NCBI GenBank assembly: GCA_046160865.1
Contig: JBJXHG010000084.1
Span: forward strand, 1-46,453
Origin: JBJXHG01 sp046160865
Lineage (GTDB): Bacteria; Planctomycetota; UBA1135; GCA-002686595
Direction of reading: 5' to 3'
DNA length: 46,453 bases
Shown one piece after another: positions 9,505 through 16,248 of the stretch. Below the pieces are notes generated by a model. It was not told where the DNA came from, ran no database searches, and saw nothing but the letters and a program-made list of their open reading frames with translations. A program made the translations under genes and the position numbers. Position 1 is the stretch's first letter, and each line of letters starts with the position of its first letter.

Positions 9505-9803
9505 GGCGCGCCTAGCCTACCAGCCCGTGGCGAAAGTCATTCGGTCCGAAATCGGCCCGTTTGCGTCGGCGCTGCGTCGCTCGAACCTCGGCGAATCGCG
9601 AGGATTCGCCTGCGGTCGCGCTCCTTGCGCCGGCGCAAACGGACCGCTTTCAAACTCGAAGCACTTTCACCACGGGCTGCTACGGTTCGCGTCCGCATTC
9701 CAAAATGCAGCGCGCGCGCGCGTCGCCGCGGGTGTGCCGCCCGAGCGCGCGCGGCCGCGCGCACGCGACCCTGCGCTGCTGCTTCCGCGCGTGCGCGGGT
9801 TCC
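9505..9803. other. divergent intergenic region, no gene seen
   Basis: About 300 bases between the argF' start (minus) and the tRNA-Arg promoter (plus). No open frame looks real in any phase. The only clear structure is a perfect 8-bp inverted repeat GGCGAATC/GATTCGCC around a 5-base centre (9590-9610). It could be an operator or hairpin; its partner is unknown. Confidence 0.5.
9514..9519 (-). promoter_or_regulatory. candidate -10 element for argF'
   Basis: TAGGCT on the minus strand, nine bases before the argF' ATG (9504), fits TAnnnT. I see no good -35 at 16-18 bases. If used, the transcript would have almost no leader, in line with the absence of a Shine-Dalgarno before this start. Confidence 0.25.
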
Positions 9804-9832
9804 TTGACAGCCTCGGAGGGCACCGCTACAAC
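9804..9832 (+). promoter_or_regulatory. sigma70-type promoter of tRNA-Arg/tadA
   Basis: TTGACA (9804-9809), a perfect -35 hexamer, 17 bases, then TACAAC (9827-9832). The tRNA begins 11 bases after the -10, leaving only a few leader bases, as expected for a stable RNA promoter. It is the best promoter match in the window. Confidence 0.8.
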
Positions 9833-9843
9833 CTCCGCCCCGC

Positions 9844-9920
9844 GCACCCATAGCTCAATTGGATAGAGCATCTGACTACGGATCAGAAGGTTAGTGGTTC
9901 GAGTCCACTTGGGTGTACCA
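9844..9920 (+). tRNA. tRNA-Arg(ACG)
   Basis: A complete 77-nt cloverleaf. The acceptor stem is GCACCCA/TGGGTGT with one terminal G-U, the anticodon loop is CTACGGA (anticodon ACG), the T-loop is TTCGAGT, and CCA is encoded at the 3' end. ACG-tRNA-Arg is the standard bacterial tRNA whose A34 is deaminated to inosine by TadA, encoded 92 bases downstream. Confidence 0.97.
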
Positions 9921-10011
9921 GCTCACGCCTGGCCGAACCTCCCCGAGGCGCCGGGTGGTCACCGTGTCGGGGATCGGCTCTCGAGGGCTAGCCGCGCCGA
10001 AGCTCTCCGCG

Positions 10012-10599
10012 ATGGACGCACACTGGACGCAACCGATGGTCGACGCCTCGGCACGGATCGACCGTGTCGCGGGCGACTTTCTCGTTGCCAATGGGCTCGT
10101 TGCCGGCCGGGAAGCGGATGCGGCCACCGCGGCGCGCAGCGCAACGGACGAGTATTGGATGGATCGCGCGCTCGAGGAGGCGCGGGCCGCGGAGCGCGAC
10201 GACGAGGTTCCGATCGGCGCGGTCCTCGTCGTGGGGGACCGCTGCATCGCGAGCGCGCGCAACCGTACGCACGGCCGTCGCGACCCGACCGCGCACGCGG
10301 AGATCCTCGCGGTCGCGGACGCGGCTCGGAGTCTCGGCGCGCTGCGGATTCCGGAGGCGGTCGTGTACACGACGGTCGAGCCGTGCTTCATGTGTGCTGG
10401 CGCGCTGCTCCATGCGCGCGTCGCGCGCGTCGTGTGGGCGGTGCGCGATCCGAAGTTCGGCGGGTGTGCGTCGCTCGGACGTGTGCTCAGCGACACGCGC
10501 GCGAACCATCGCGTCGAGATCACGGAGGGCGTGCGCGCGAGTGAAGCGCGCGAGCTCCTCCAGCAGTTCTTTCGCAAGAAGCGCGCGGCCGCCGTTTGA
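10012..10599 (+). CDS. tadA: tRNA-specific adenosine deaminase
   Basis: Converts A34 of tRNA-Arg(ACG) to inosine so it can read CGU, CGC and CGA. The zinc deaminase core is complete: HAE (zinc His and proton-shuttling Glu), PCxxC as EPCFMCAGA, plus DEYWM at the start of the core, EVPIGAV and NHRVEITEG near the end, closely matching E. coli TadA. The core starts near 10147. The ATG at 10012 gives about 67 extra N-terminal residues; ATGs at 10036 and 10159 are alternatives, and an open frame extends back into the tRNA, which cannot be coding. The exact start is therefore uncertain. It is probably co-transcribed with its substrate tRNA from the promoter at 9804. A GC-rich hairpin follows directly after the stop. 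Confidence 0.93.
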   Translation: MDAHWTQPMVDASARIDRVAGDFLVANGLVAGREADAATAARSATDEYWMDRALEEARAAERDDEVPIGAVLVVGDRCIASARNRTHGRRDPTAHAEILAVADAARSLGALRIPEAVVYTTVEPCFMCAGALLHARVARVVWAVRDPKFGGCASLGRVLSDTRANHRVEITEGVRASEARELLQQFFRKKRAAAV

Positions 10600-10633
10600 G
10601 CGCGATCGCGCGTCCAGGACGCGCCGCGCGCTC
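10598..10633 (+). terminator. hairpin after tadA
   Basis: A two-stage stem overlapping the tadA stop: outer GAGCGCG/CGCGCTC and inner GCGCGTC/GACGCGC with a CAG loop, separated by a small internal loop. No T-run follows, so intrinsic termination would rest on the hairpin alone. Confidence 0.45.
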
Positions 10634-10655
10634 ACGGCCGCAGCGGATACAAGAC

Positions 10656-10746
10656 GGAGAGGTGCCAGAGCGGCTGATCGGACTGGTTTCGAAAACCAGC
10701 GTGCCCTTATGGGGTACCGGGGGTTCAAATCCCCCCCTCTCCGCCA
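10656..10746 (+). tRNA. tRNA-Ser(CGA)
   Basis: A 91-nt class II tRNA. The acceptor stem is GGAGAGG/CCTCTCC, the anticodon stem CTGGT/ACCAG encloses TTCGAAA (anticodon CGA), there is a long variable arm, the T-loop is TTCAAAT, and discriminator G is followed by encoded CCA. It reads UCG. Confidence 0.96.
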
Positions 10747-10789
10747 TCCCTGCGCGCCCGCGCGCCATTCGGAAAGATCATCGAGCCAC

Positions 10790-10879
10790 GGAGAGGTGTC
10801 TGAGCGGCTGAAGGAGCACGCTTGGAAAGCGTGTGTGTCGGAAACGGCACCGCGGGTTCAAATCCCGCCCTCTCCGCCA
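10790..10879 (+). tRNA. tRNA-Ser(GGA)
   Basis: A 90-nt class II tRNA with the same acceptor stem as its neighbour. The anticodon stem CACGC/GCGTG encloses TTGGAAA (anticodon GGA). It has a long variable arm, TTCAAAT, discriminator G and encoded CCA. It reads UCC/UCU. The gene lies 43 bases after the first serine tRNA and 27 before the SRP RNA, so a joint transcript is likely. Confidence 0.96.
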
Positions 10880-10906
10880 ATTCACAACACGACATTCGGA
10901 CGAGCC

Positions 10907-11016
10907 GGGACTGGGTCCGGTCCTCTGCGGTGGGACCGGTTCGAACCGGGTCAGGCCGGGAACGGAGCAGCCCTAAGAGCATGGCTTTCATGCGCGGGGT
11001 GCCCGGACCCACTCCC
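10907..11016 (+). ncRNA. ffs: signal recognition particle RNA (4.5S type)
   Basis: A single long hairpin of about 110 nt. The first 14 bases from GGGAC pair with the last 14 ending CTCCC with one mismatch. The apical domain has the universal SRP signature: GTCAGG, a CCG/CGG stem closed by a GGAA tetraloop (10959-10962), then AGCAGCC, which is the Ffh (SRP54) binding site. No Alu domain is present, so it is the short form. It would target nascent membrane proteins with Ffh and FtsY. Its place upstream of dnaX is the same as in Bacillus. Ends are set from base pairing and may be off by a few bases. Confidence 0.9.
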
Positions 11017-11190
11017 GCGCTCGTCCGTTCCTCCACAGCTGGTCGCACGAGCTGTCGACGAGCTCGGACGGCTCGCAGCGCACGCCGACGGTGGCGCAGC
11101 TCCTCGGACGAACATTCGGTGCATCGCGTGCGAGCGCGCGTCGTCGGATCTCTTGCGAAGCGCGTCGCTGGCGCGGATCGCCCGAGCGCG

Positions 11191-11218
11191 TCGACGGTTC
11201 ATGCGACCCGCTCTACAC
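11191..11218 (+). promoter_or_regulatory. candidate dnaX promoter, near-leaderless
   Basis: TCGACG (11191-11196, four of six to TTGACA), 16 bases, TACACT (11213-11218). The dnaX ATG follows only seven bases after the -10, so transcription would begin at or next to the start codon. No Shine-Dalgarno precedes this ATG, which fits a leaderless message. The 209 bases between the SRP RNA and dnaX hold nothing else I can name. Confidence 0.4.
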
Positions 11219-11225
11219 TCCGCGC

Positions 11226-12929
11226 ATGTCGTATCTCGTCTTGGCTCGCAAGTACCGGCCGCGCGCCTTCGCCGACGTCGTCGGCCAAGAAGTCGCCATG
11301 GCGACGCTGCGGGGTGCGATCCAGGAGAACCGGGTCGGCCACGCGTACTTGTTCTCCGGTCCGCGCGGGACCGGCAAGACGACGAGCGCGCGCATCCTTG
11401 CGCGCGCGCTGAACTGTGAGCGCGGACCGACCATCGAACCGTGCGGCGAGTGCATCCGCTGCACAGAAGCTGACCGCGGAGCGGACATCAACCTGATCGA
11501 AATCGATGCGGCTTCCAACCGTGGCATCGATGCGATTCGCGATCTGCTCAGCACGGTCGATTCCAGGCCGATGCACGCGCGCTTCAAGGTCTACATCCTC
11601 GACGAAGCGCACATGCTGACGAAGGAGGCGTCGAACGCGCTCCTCAAGGTGCTCGAGGAGCCGCCGTCGCACGTCAAGTTCTTCCTTGCGACGACGGAGC
11701 CCGAGAAGCTGCTCGTCACGATTCGCTCGCGCTGCCAGATGGTGCAGCTCGTGCCGCTCTCCGAGCGCGCCATCGCCGATCGACTGACGTGGGTCTTCGG
11801 GCGCGAAGGCATCACCCCCGGTCCGGGCGTCGCGGACGAGATCGCGAAGCGTGCGAACGGTGGCATGCGCGACGCGCTCTCGATGGCGGATCAGCTCTTG
11901 TCGCTGGTCGGCAGCGAGCCGGTGCAAGCCGACGTCGAGCGCCTCGCCGGCGATGGGGGGAACGAGACGCTGGACGAGCTGTTCGAGCGCGTGGAGCGCA
12001 AGGACGCAGCCGGAGTTCTCGCCGCGCTCGCGTCGATCGACGGCGGTCAAGACGAGTTCCTCGACCGTTTGCTCGCCCACGTCCGTGCGTGTCTCGTCGC
12101 GGCGATCTGCGGTCCGAGGACACCGGTCCTCGTCGCCGATGACGCCACGCGCGCGCGCCTCGCGGAGCGCGGCGAGCGTGTCGGCGCCGCGCGCTTGCAG
12201 ATCTGGCTCGAAGAGCTGCTCGGCGCGCGCGAGCGCATGCGGCTCCTGCCGGGACAAGCGCAACTCGCGCTCGAGCTCGTGCTGCTCGATCTCTGCCGTC
12301 CCGAAGCCGACGTGAGCCTGACCGAGATCGAACGTCGGCTCGGCGCGCTCGCGGAACGGCTCGACGGCACGGCTGCGCCGGGCGCCGTGCGCGCGAACCC
12401 GCGCGCGACGCCGGCGGCGACCGCGAGTGTCGTCGTGCCGCATCGTGCACCTGCGCGGCCGTCGCCGGATCCCGCGACGAGCGCGCCGCGCGATGCCGTC
12501 CCCGCGCCGGCGAAGTCGCGCGCCGCCGCGAGCCAGGCCGTCGAAGCACCGCGTTCCACGCCGCCCCCCGCCGCTCGCGCGAGCGGTGGCAGCGCGCGCG
12601 ACGAAACCGACGCGTGGGAGCGGTTCCTGGGCTCGCTCCAGAGCGCGTCGCTCGCGGAGGTGCTGCGGGCGCGCGGGCGGATGAGCGCGATCGAGGACGG
12701 CCGCGTGCGCGTGCGGCTCGTCGACGTGCGACCAGACGAACGCCTCCTGCTGCGTGAGCCGCGCAACGTCAAAGCGTGTTCGGCGGCGATGAGCAAGGTG
12801 CTCGGACGTGCATGCGAAGTGGTGCTCGAGGACGACGCACCCGCACCCGCACCCGCGCGCGACACACAGGACATGTTCACGGGCCAGGTGAGCGACTTGT
12901 TCGCCGGCCGGATCGAGGACGAAGGATGA
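11226..12929 (+). CDS. dnaX: DNA polymerase III gamma/tau subunit
   Basis: The clamp-loader ATPase, 567 residues. The AAA+ domain has Walker A GPRGTGKTT (45-53), the zinc module C64/C73/C76/C79, Walker B with DEAH (126-129), ATTEPEKL and the SRC sensor motif. An oligomerisation helical domain follows. Residues from about 380 to 460 are a Pro/Ala/Arg-rich linker, then comes a short folded C-terminal part of about 100 residues with a V-R-L-V-D strand pattern. The start is set by the conserved MSYLVLARKYRP beginning. I see no A-rich slippery site, so the shorter gamma form by frameshifting is not supported here. The stop overlaps the ybaB start (ATGA), giving a coupled dnaX-ybaB-recR unit. Confidence 0.96.
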   Translation: MSYLVLARKYRPRAFADVVGQEVAMATLRGAIQENRVGHAYLFSGPRGTGKTTSARILARALNCERGPTIEPCGECIRCTEADRGADINLIEIDAASNRGIDAIRDLLSTVDSRPMHARFKVYILDEAHMLTKEASNALLKVLEEPPSHVKFFLATTEPEKLLVTIRSRCQMVQLVPLSERAIADRLTWVFGREGITPGPGVADEIAKRANGGMRDALSMADQLLSLVGSEPVQADVERLAGDGGNETLDELFERVERKDAAGVLAALASIDGGQDEFLDRLLAHVRACLVAAICGPRTPVLVADDATRARLAERGERVGAARLQIWLEELLGARERMRLLPGQAQLALELVLLDLCRPEADVSLTEIERRLGALAERLDGTAAPGAVRANPRATPAATASVVVPHRAPARPSPDPATSAPRDAVPAPAKSRAAASQAVEAPRSTPPPAARASGGSARDETDAWERFLGSLQSASLAEVLRARGRMSAIEDGRVRVRLVDVRPDERLLLREPRNVKACSAAMSKVLGRACEVVLEDDAPAPAPARDTQDMFTGQVSDLFAGRIEDEG

Positions 12930-13249
12930 GCGGATCGTTCGGCGAGATGGGGAACCTGCTCAAGCAGGCTCAGCAGATGCAACGCGAGCTCGATCGCGCG
13001 CGCGAAGAGCTGCGCACGATGAAGGTCGACGGCACTTCGGGCGGTGGCGCCGTGCGCGTCGAGGTCAGCGGCGACGGCCAAGTGAACCGCGTGCAGATCC
13101 GTCCCGAGACCTTGCAGGGCGCCGACGCCACGCTGATCGAGGATCTGGTCCTCGCCGCGGTCCGCGACGGGATCGGGAAGGCACAAGCGCTGCGCGAGGA
13201 GCGTCTCTCGCGTCTGACCGGCGGATTGAACCTGCCGAACTTGTTCTGA
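12926..13249 (+). CDS. ybaB: YbaB/EbfC nucleoid-associated protein
   Basis: A 107-residue basic/acidic dimeric DNA-binding protein of the YbaB/EbfC family. It has the helical start GEMGNLLKQAQQMQ, the central strand region with a conserved Gly-Gly-Gly turn and V-x-V-x-G-D-G, and the C-terminal L-x-G-G-L-N-L-P. It coats DNA and is nearly always encoded between dnaX and recR, as here. The ATG overlaps the dnaX stop, with AAGGA just before it as ribosome binding site. Confidence 0.95.
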   Translation: MSGSFGEMGNLLKQAQQMQRELDRAREELRTMKVDGTSGGGAVRVEVSGDGQVNRVQIRPETLQGADATLIEDLVLAAVRDGIGKAQALREERLSRLTGGLNLPNLF

Positions 13250-13265
13250 GAGTCGAGGAGCACGC

Positions 13266-13874
13266 ATGGCGTATCCCGAGCCCATCGAGGCCTTGATCCA
13301 GGCCTTCGAGCGCTTCCCGGGCATCGGCCGGCGTAGCGCGGAACGGCTCGCGTTCCACGTGCTGCGCGATCCGAGCACGCGCGATCTCGCGCGCGCGATC
13401 GAGCGCGCGCTCGAGAAGACGCGCCGCTGCGCGACGTGCTGCAACGTCGCCGAGAGCGATCCGTGCACGATCTGCGCCGACGAGCGTCGCGACGCGAGCA
13501 GCGTGTGCGTCGTCGAGGAGCCACGCCACGTCGAGGCGCTCGAGCGCGCCGGGATCTTCCACGGTCGCTACCACGTCTTGCTCGGCGCACTGAATCCGGC
13601 CGACGGCACGGAGGCGCATCACCTGTCGGTGTCGCGGCTCGTCGAGCGCGTGCGCCGTGGCACGCTGCGCGAGCTGATTCTCGCGACGGATCCGGATGCG
13701 GAAGGCGAAGCCACCGCCGCGCTCGTCCTGGACGCGTTGGAGAAGACCGCGCCCGCGGACCTCGCGATCACCCGCCTTGCGCGCGGATTGCCCGCCGGCA
13801 GCGCGATCGAGTACTTGCACCGTGGCGTGCTCGAAGACGCGCTCTCCGGGCGCCGTCCGGTTCGGCGCACGTGA
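13266..13874 (+). CDS. recR: recombination mediator RecR
   Basis: 202 residues, normal for RecR, which works with RecF/RecO to load RecA at single-strand gaps. It contains an N-terminal helix-hairpin-helix (FPGIGRRSAERLAFH), a four-cysteine zinc finger C55/C58/C67/C70, a Toprim domain opening VCVVEEP, and TDPDAEGEATA near the C-terminus. GAGGAG upstream (13255-13260) is a clear ribosome binding site for the ATG at 13266. It is separated from ybaB by only 16 bases and from truA by 7, so one transcript is likely. Confidence 0.97.
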   Translation: MAYPEPIEALIQAFERFPGIGRRSAERLAFHVLRDPSTRDLARAIERALEKTRRCATCCNVAESDPCTICADERRDASSVCVVEEPRHVEALERAGIFHGRYHVLLGALNPADGTEAHHLSVSRLVERVRRGTLRELILATDPDAEGEATAALVLDALEKTAPADLAITRLARGLPAGSAIEYLHRGVLEDALSGRRPVRRT

Positions 13875-13881
13875 CCGTGCC

Positions 13882-14703
13882 ATGCGCAACGTTCGCATCG
13901 AGGTCGCTTACGACGGCGCGCGTTTCTTCGGCTGGCAACGCCAAGACGGTTTCGCTTCGGTGCAGCAGGCGCTCGAGGAAGCGCTCGCGAGCTTCGTCGG
14001 CCAAGCCGTCACGGTGCACGGCGCCGGCCGCACGGACACCGGCGTCCACGCGCTGCGGCAGATCGCGCACTTCCATGTCGAGAGCCGGCTCGACGACGAG
14101 CACTTGTGCCGTGCGCTGAACGCCAACCTTTGCGCTGGCGTGCTCGTGCGACGGTTGGAGACGTGCGCGAGCGCGTTCCACTCACGCTTCGACGCGCTCT
14201 CCAAGCGCTACCTCTACGTCACGGCGACCGGACCGTTCCGGCCGCCATTCGGGCGCGCGCACTGCCATTGGACGCCGTACGCGCTCGACGTCGCGCGGAT
14301 GCGCAGCGCCGCACGCCAGCTGATCGGCACGCACGACTTCCGCGCGTTCGGCAACACGGGCTCGCCGCGCGCTTCCACCGTGCGCCGCATCCTGGGTGTT
14401 CGGTTCCTCGTGCGCCGCGAGCGCATCGCGGTGGTCGTCCAAGGCGACGGCTTCCTCTACAACATGGTGCGCACGATCGCGGGGACGTTGCTCGACATCG
14501 GGCGCGGCAGGCTCGGCGCGGACGTGATCGGGAGTGCGCTGGCATCCGGTGATCGCGCAAGCCTCGGACCCACCGCGCCGCCGGAAGGGCTGTACCTCGT
14601 GTCGGTCCAATACGCGGAGGCGCTCTTTCCTGCGCACGCGTCGCGCGCGCGTACGACGCGCGCGCGCAGCGCGAAAGAAAGTCGGATCGCCGACGAGCCT
14701 TGA
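13882..14703 (+). CDS. truA: tRNA pseudouridine(38-40) synthase
   Basis: 273 residues. It isomerises uridines 38-40 in the anticodon stem-loop. Visible motifs are VAYDGxxFFGWQRQ at the start, the catalytic Asp52 in GAGRTDTGVHA, the KRYLY strand, HDFRAFGN, and DGFLYNMVRTIAGTLLDIGRG. The last 35 residues are an Arg/Ala/Ser-rich tail beyond the family core and probably disordered. The ATG at 13882 begins the conserved MRNVRIEVAYDG; no Shine-Dalgarno is evident. It follows recR by 7 bases. Confidence 0.96.
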   Translation: MRNVRIEVAYDGARFFGWQRQDGFASVQQALEEALASFVGQAVTVHGAGRTDTGVHALRQIAHFHVESRLDDEHLCRALNANLCAGVLVRRLETCASAFHSRFDALSKRYLYVTATGPFRPPFGRAHCHWTPYALDVARMRSAARQLIGTHDFRAFGNTGSPRASTVRRILGVRFLVRRERIAVVVQGDGFLYNMVRTIAGTLLDIGRGRLGADVIGSALASGDRASLGPTAPPEGLYLVSVQYAEALFPAHASRARTTRARSAKESRIADEP

Positions 14704-14717
14704 GCCGCTCCGGTCTA

Positions 14718-14747
14718 TTGACCGAAAGAAGGGGTGCGGCCTATGGT
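14718..14747 (+). promoter_or_regulatory. candidate promoter of hpf-ptsN-ptsH
   Basis: TTGACC (14718-14723), 18 bases, TATGGT (14742-14747). It lies just after truA and leaves a leader of about 210 bases before hpf, which is long enough to hold regulation. No sigma54-type GG-N10-GC element was seen in this gap. Confidence 0.5.
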
Positions 14748-14965
14748 AGGCATGCGGCAATGACCTCCTGGTCGGGTGCATCGAGCAGGCTGGTTCCCAG
14801 ACGAGACCGATTGGTCCTGGGATCTGGGGTCCTCCGCTCGCGCGCGGGCACGAACGCCAGTTCGGTGCAGCTTGCGCTTCGCGCGGTGACGCACTCGCGC
14901 CACACGCCGCTCCGAACCGGGCGCGCTCTTTCCACACCCGCGGGCATCTGAAGCCGGAGACTTCC

Positions 14966-15283
14966 ATGCAGACCCAGGTATCGATCCTTCACCACGACTA
15001 CCCCGCTCAGGTTCGCGATCAAGTGGAAGCGAAGCTGCAGCACCTCGTGAAGTTCTACGAGCGGATCGTGTCCATGCGCGCGCTGCTCGAGCGCCAGCAC
15101 GAGGAGCATCGGGTGGAGATCGTCGCCAGCGTCGGGCACGGTGCGGTGCTCGTGTGCGACGCACGCGCGATGGCGTTCTCCAAGGCGCTCGACGAAGCGC
15201 TCGAGCGCATGGAGCGCCTGCTGAAGCGCCACAACAGCAAGCACCTCGACGCGCGCCGGCGCGGAGGACGCTCGGCGTCCTGA
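14966..15283 (+). CDS. hpf: ribosome hibernation promoting factor, short form
   Basis: A 105-residue protein of the HPF/YfiA (ribosomal S30AE) family: beta-alpha-beta-beta-beta-alpha layout, VEAKLQHLVKFYERI helix, R-V-E-I-V strand, and a basic C-terminal helix ERMERLLKRHNSKH that would enter the mRNA channel of the 30S subunit. It inactivates or dimerises 70S ribosomes in slow growth. The C-terminal dimerisation domain of long HPF is absent, so this is the short type. GCCGGAGA upstream gives a fair ribosome binding site. It is followed by ptsN and ptsH, the order known from the rpoN operon of Proteobacteria. Confidence 0.92.
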   Translation: MQTQVSILHHDYPAQVRDQVEAKLQHLVKFYERIVSMRALLERQHEEHRVEIVASVGHGAVLVCDARAMAFSKALDEALERMERLLKRHNSKHLDARRRGGRSAS

Positions 15284-15344
15284 TCGCGACGCTGCGTGCG
15301 CGGACGGGTCCGCGTGCGATGATGGACCGCCGCGCACGAAACGT

Positions 15345-15848
15345 ATGGATACCTCCCGATCGAGTCCGACCGAGTTCTGGAAGCAATTCAAGATCAAGAG
15401 CTGCAGCGTGCGCCTCAAGGCCGCCAGCAAGGCCGATGCGCTCGCGGAAGCGGTGCAGAACATGGTCGAAGCCGAGGTGCTGCCGACCGAATGCGCGGAG
15501 CCGGCCGTGCGTGCGCTCGTCGACCGGGAGCGGCGCGGCTCGACCGGCGTCGGCATGAGCGTCGCGATCCCGCACGTGAAGATCGCTGGGATCGAGCGCG
15601 CGGCGTGCAGTTTGTCCGTGCATCCGCACGGGCTCGAATGGCAGGCGGTCGACGGTGCGCCCGTGCAGATCCTGTTCACCGTGCTGCGGCCGGAAGCGGC
15701 AAGCATGCAGCATGATCCCGACCGTCACTTGGAGCTCCTGAAGTGGATCGCGCGCCTGTCGCGCGACGCCGACTTCCGGCGGTTCGCGCTGCAAGTGAAG
15801 ACGAAGAACGAGTTGATCGCGCTGTTGAAAGAGATGTCCGCGATCTGA
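15345..15848 (+). CDS. ptsN: PTS EIIA domain protein (PtsN type)
   Basis: 167 residues with the fold of the fructose/nitrogen EIIA family. The core shows the long helix ADALAEAVQNMV, then GVGMSVAIPHVK, whose His77 is the expected phosphorylation site, and a DRHLELLKWIARLSRDADFRRF helix near the end. It accepts phosphate from HPr. No EIIB or EIIC permease lies nearby, so a regulatory rather than transport role is inferred, as for EIIA-Ntr. Its partner HPr is encoded next, 32 bases downstream. Confidence 0.9.
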   Translation: MDTSRSSPTEFWKQFKIKSCSVRLKAASKADALAEAVQNMVEAEVLPTECAEPAVRALVDRERRGSTGVGMSVAIPHVKIAGIERAACSLSVHPHGLEWQAVDGAPVQILFTVLRPEAASMQHDPDRHLELLKWIARLSRDADFRRFALQVKTKNELIALLKEMSAI

Positions 15849-15880
15849 GCCGCGGGCGCGGCAGCGATCCGGGAGTGGAC

Positions 15881-16153
15881 GTGGAAGCTACACGGACGTT
15901 GCGCATCAAGAACTCGGCCGGTCTCCACGCGCGGCCGTGTCATGCGATCGTCGTGCTCGCATCGCGTTTCGAGAGTCAGCTCACCGTGTCGTGCGGCGAC
16001 ACCGAAGTGAACGGCAAGAGCATCCTCGAGCTGATGACGCTTTGCGCGCCCTGCGAGGCAACGCTTTCCTTCCGTGCCCATGGACGGGACGCGGACCAGT
16101 TGATCGCAGGCCTGACGGATCTCGTCGAGGCCGGTTTCGGCGAACTCGACTAA
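15881..16153 (+). CDS. ptsH: HPr phosphocarrier protein
   Basis: About 90 residues. The active-site His16 lies in SAGLHARPC and the regulatory serine region is NGKSILELMTL (Ser47), both in canonical positions, so phosphorylation by enzyme I and possibly by HPr kinase is expected. The start is taken as the GTG at 15881, five bases after GGGAG (15871-15875); a GTG at 15875 is the alternative. It relays phosphate to the EIIA encoded just upstream. Enzyme I and HPr kinase are not in the window. Confidence 0.92.
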   Translation: MEATRTLRIKNSAGLHARPCHAIVVLASRFESQLTVSCGDTEVNGKSILELMTLCAPCEATLSFRAHGRDADQLIAGLTDLVEAGFGELD

Positions 16154-16169
16154 ACCCCGACGCGGGCGC

Positions 16170-16238
16170 GGACCGAAGGGATTTCAGCCAAGGCTCCTCC
16201 GGTCCCCACCGGGCGGGGGCGAGCCTGGAAAACCGCCC
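16170..16238 (+). promoter_or_regulatory. structured leader of the pil operon
   Basis: Two stems fill the 95-base gap before pilM. The first is GGACCG (16170-16175) with CGGTCC (16200-16205), enclosing a small AGC/GCT hairpin. The second is GGGCGG (16211-16216) with CCGCCC (16233-16238), whose 3' arm touches the AGGGGG ribosome binding site of pilM (16239-16244). A regulatory RNA is possible; I do not recognise a known riboswitch. Confidence 0.35.
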
Positions 16239-16248
16239 AGGGGGATCC

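Noticed and set aside
9913..10011. tadA starting at 9913
   Set aside because: That start overlaps the 3' end of tRNA-Arg, and the added residues have no TadA similarity.
11226..12929. Programmed frameshift in dnaX giving the gamma form
   Set aside because: No A-rich slippery heptamer with a downstream stop in the -1 frame was found.
12926..13249. Toxin-antitoxin or other small accessory gene after dnaX
   Set aside because: The small protein is clearly YbaB by sequence and position.
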